A stretch of 64,000 nt of DNA, from NCBI RefSeq assembly GCF_029338235.1, contig NZ_CP119785.1, forward strand, positions 1,612,001-1,676,000, written 5' to 3'. The stretch is from Haloarcula rara. Lineage in GTDB: Archaea > Halobacteriota > Halobacteria > Halobacteriales > Haloarculaceae. Of the stretch, positions 63,566 through 64,000 are shown one piece after another. Both the position numbers and the translations under genes were made by a program. The stretch's first letter is position 1. Every line of letters begins with the position of its first letter. The notes beneath the pieces were generated by a model. The model saw nothing but the letters and a program-made list of their open reading frames with translations, searched no databases and had not been told where the DNA came from.

Positions 63566-63712
63566 CTAGTCCCGACGCGGCAACAACAGAAAGAGTCCCC
63601 CGGCTACCAGCGTCAGCCCGGCCATCAGGTAAAACGAGAGGTCGAAGAGGCCGCGGTCGGCCAAGGCGGCGGCCAGCAGGCGGGAGGTTGCCGGCCCGGA
63701 AGCACAATGCTT
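63566..63712 (-). pseudogene. 3' fragment of a membrane transporter gene
   Basis: On the minus strand the frame ending at 63566 reads SRLLAAALADRGLFDLSFYL, then MAGLTLVAGGLFLLLPRRD and stop. This looks exactly like the last helix and tail of an MFS-type transporter. No larger coding region adjoins it upstream, where the divergent gene at 63743 begins. It is probably the remains of a truncated transporter gene. Confidence 0.4.
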
Positions 63713-63742
63713 TGTTTCACGACCCACTAGCTGAAACTGCTG

Positions 63743-64000
63743 ATGAGTCCACTCTCTCTCACACTAGGGGCTCTCGTTCTGTTGAGTCTGGTAGTCGCAT
63801 CGACGCTCTACGCGCGGCGAGTCCGGCGCTACGACAGTGAGCGTGCAGCGGCGATGCTGGACAGTGCTGGGGGAACGGTGTTGGGGGCCTTTGCCACGGT
63901 CGCCGCCCTCGCGCTCGTCGGCAGCAACGCCGGCCCCCTCAACGACGGGCTCGCAGTCGCCCTTCCGGCCGGCGGCTGGCGTTTTATCGGGACCGTCAGC
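63743..64000 (+). CDS. Membrane protein, N-terminal part (runs off the window)
   Basis: An open frame of 86 codons reaches the window edge. It starts MSPLSLTLGALVLLSLVVAS, a first helix or signal anchor, then a basic loop (LYARRVRRYDSERAAAML) and a second hydrophobic segment (VLGAFATVAALALVGSNAG). The rest is outside the window and I do not recognise the family. Confidence 0.55.
   Translation, partial: MSPLSLTLGALVLLSLVVASTLYARRVRRYDSERAAAMLDSAGGTVLGAFATVAALALVGSNAGPLNDGLAVALPAGGWRFIGTVS

Overview
The window is chromosomal DNA from a halophilic archaeon. The GC content is high, nearly every protein is strongly acidic, and the information-processing genes are archaeal: TBP, aIF2-gamma, Rpo7, Spt4, L40e, thermosome, Hel308, Cgi121, Trm1, Trm-G10 and Tsr3. 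A polyhydroxyalkanoate (PHA) locus of the phaR-phaP-phaE-phaC type at the left edge, with divergent phaJ, suggests a PHA-storing haloarchaeon, possibly of the Haloarcula group; the genus is an inference.

Layout. 1-5 kb: PHA synthesis and granule genes plus a hydrolase and an old-yellow-enzyme family reductase. 5-13.5 kb: Cgi121 (KEOPS), Hel308, an orphan REC-PAS protein, a ferredoxin, a MATE exporter, a KH-domain ribosome-assembly protein and an AAA+ ATPase. 13.5-22 kb: thermosome, a low-GC patch with a small membrane protein, a frameshifted pentapeptide-repeat ion channel, a flavin-binding protein, and an AEC permease convergent with a TetR-controlled MATE exporter. 22-30 kb: lrp/glnA, PAP2 phosphatase, BrkB/YihY protein, Trm1 and a sensor kinase. 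30-41 kb: SWIM protein, SDR and acetoacetate-decarboxylase-like pair, hisH, a DNA-repair pair (family 4 UDG and endonuclease dU), ThuA, hydrolases, L40e, an enolase-like protein and Tsr3. 41-55 kb: peroxiredoxin with a long acidic tail, Nudix, SerRS, Na+/H+ antiporter with TrkA domains, thiolase, AAA+ ATPase, UspA and response regulator. 55-64 kb: the aIF2-gamma/PIN/Rpo7/Spt4/dephospho-CoA kinase operon, Trm-G10, TBP, an MFS transporter and hisG.

The least ordinary content is between genes. At least six copies of a palindromic element share the terminal inverted repeat CAGCCAGAAAGCCCC. The larger copies carry long imperfect inverted arms around a conserved core hairpin with the loop motif GTTTGACCAACCGGC; one copy is reduced to the bare 17-bp stem. 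A related element at 36.6-37.2 kb has tandemly repeated ends (69-bp units left, 63-bp units right). A second family consists of short hairpins that begin directly at TAG stop codons (cgi121, thermosome, flavin-binding protein, GAF protein, AAA ATPase); in two places they form a three-hairpin module with compensatory base changes. A third element type lies between two copies of the hisH 3' end.

Four genes (pentapeptide channel, second MATE exporter, trmG10, MFS transporter) each carry a one-base frame break in a short G or C run. That pattern looks more like sequence error than gene decay. No tRNA, rRNA, CRISPR array, insertion sequence or prophage was recognised.
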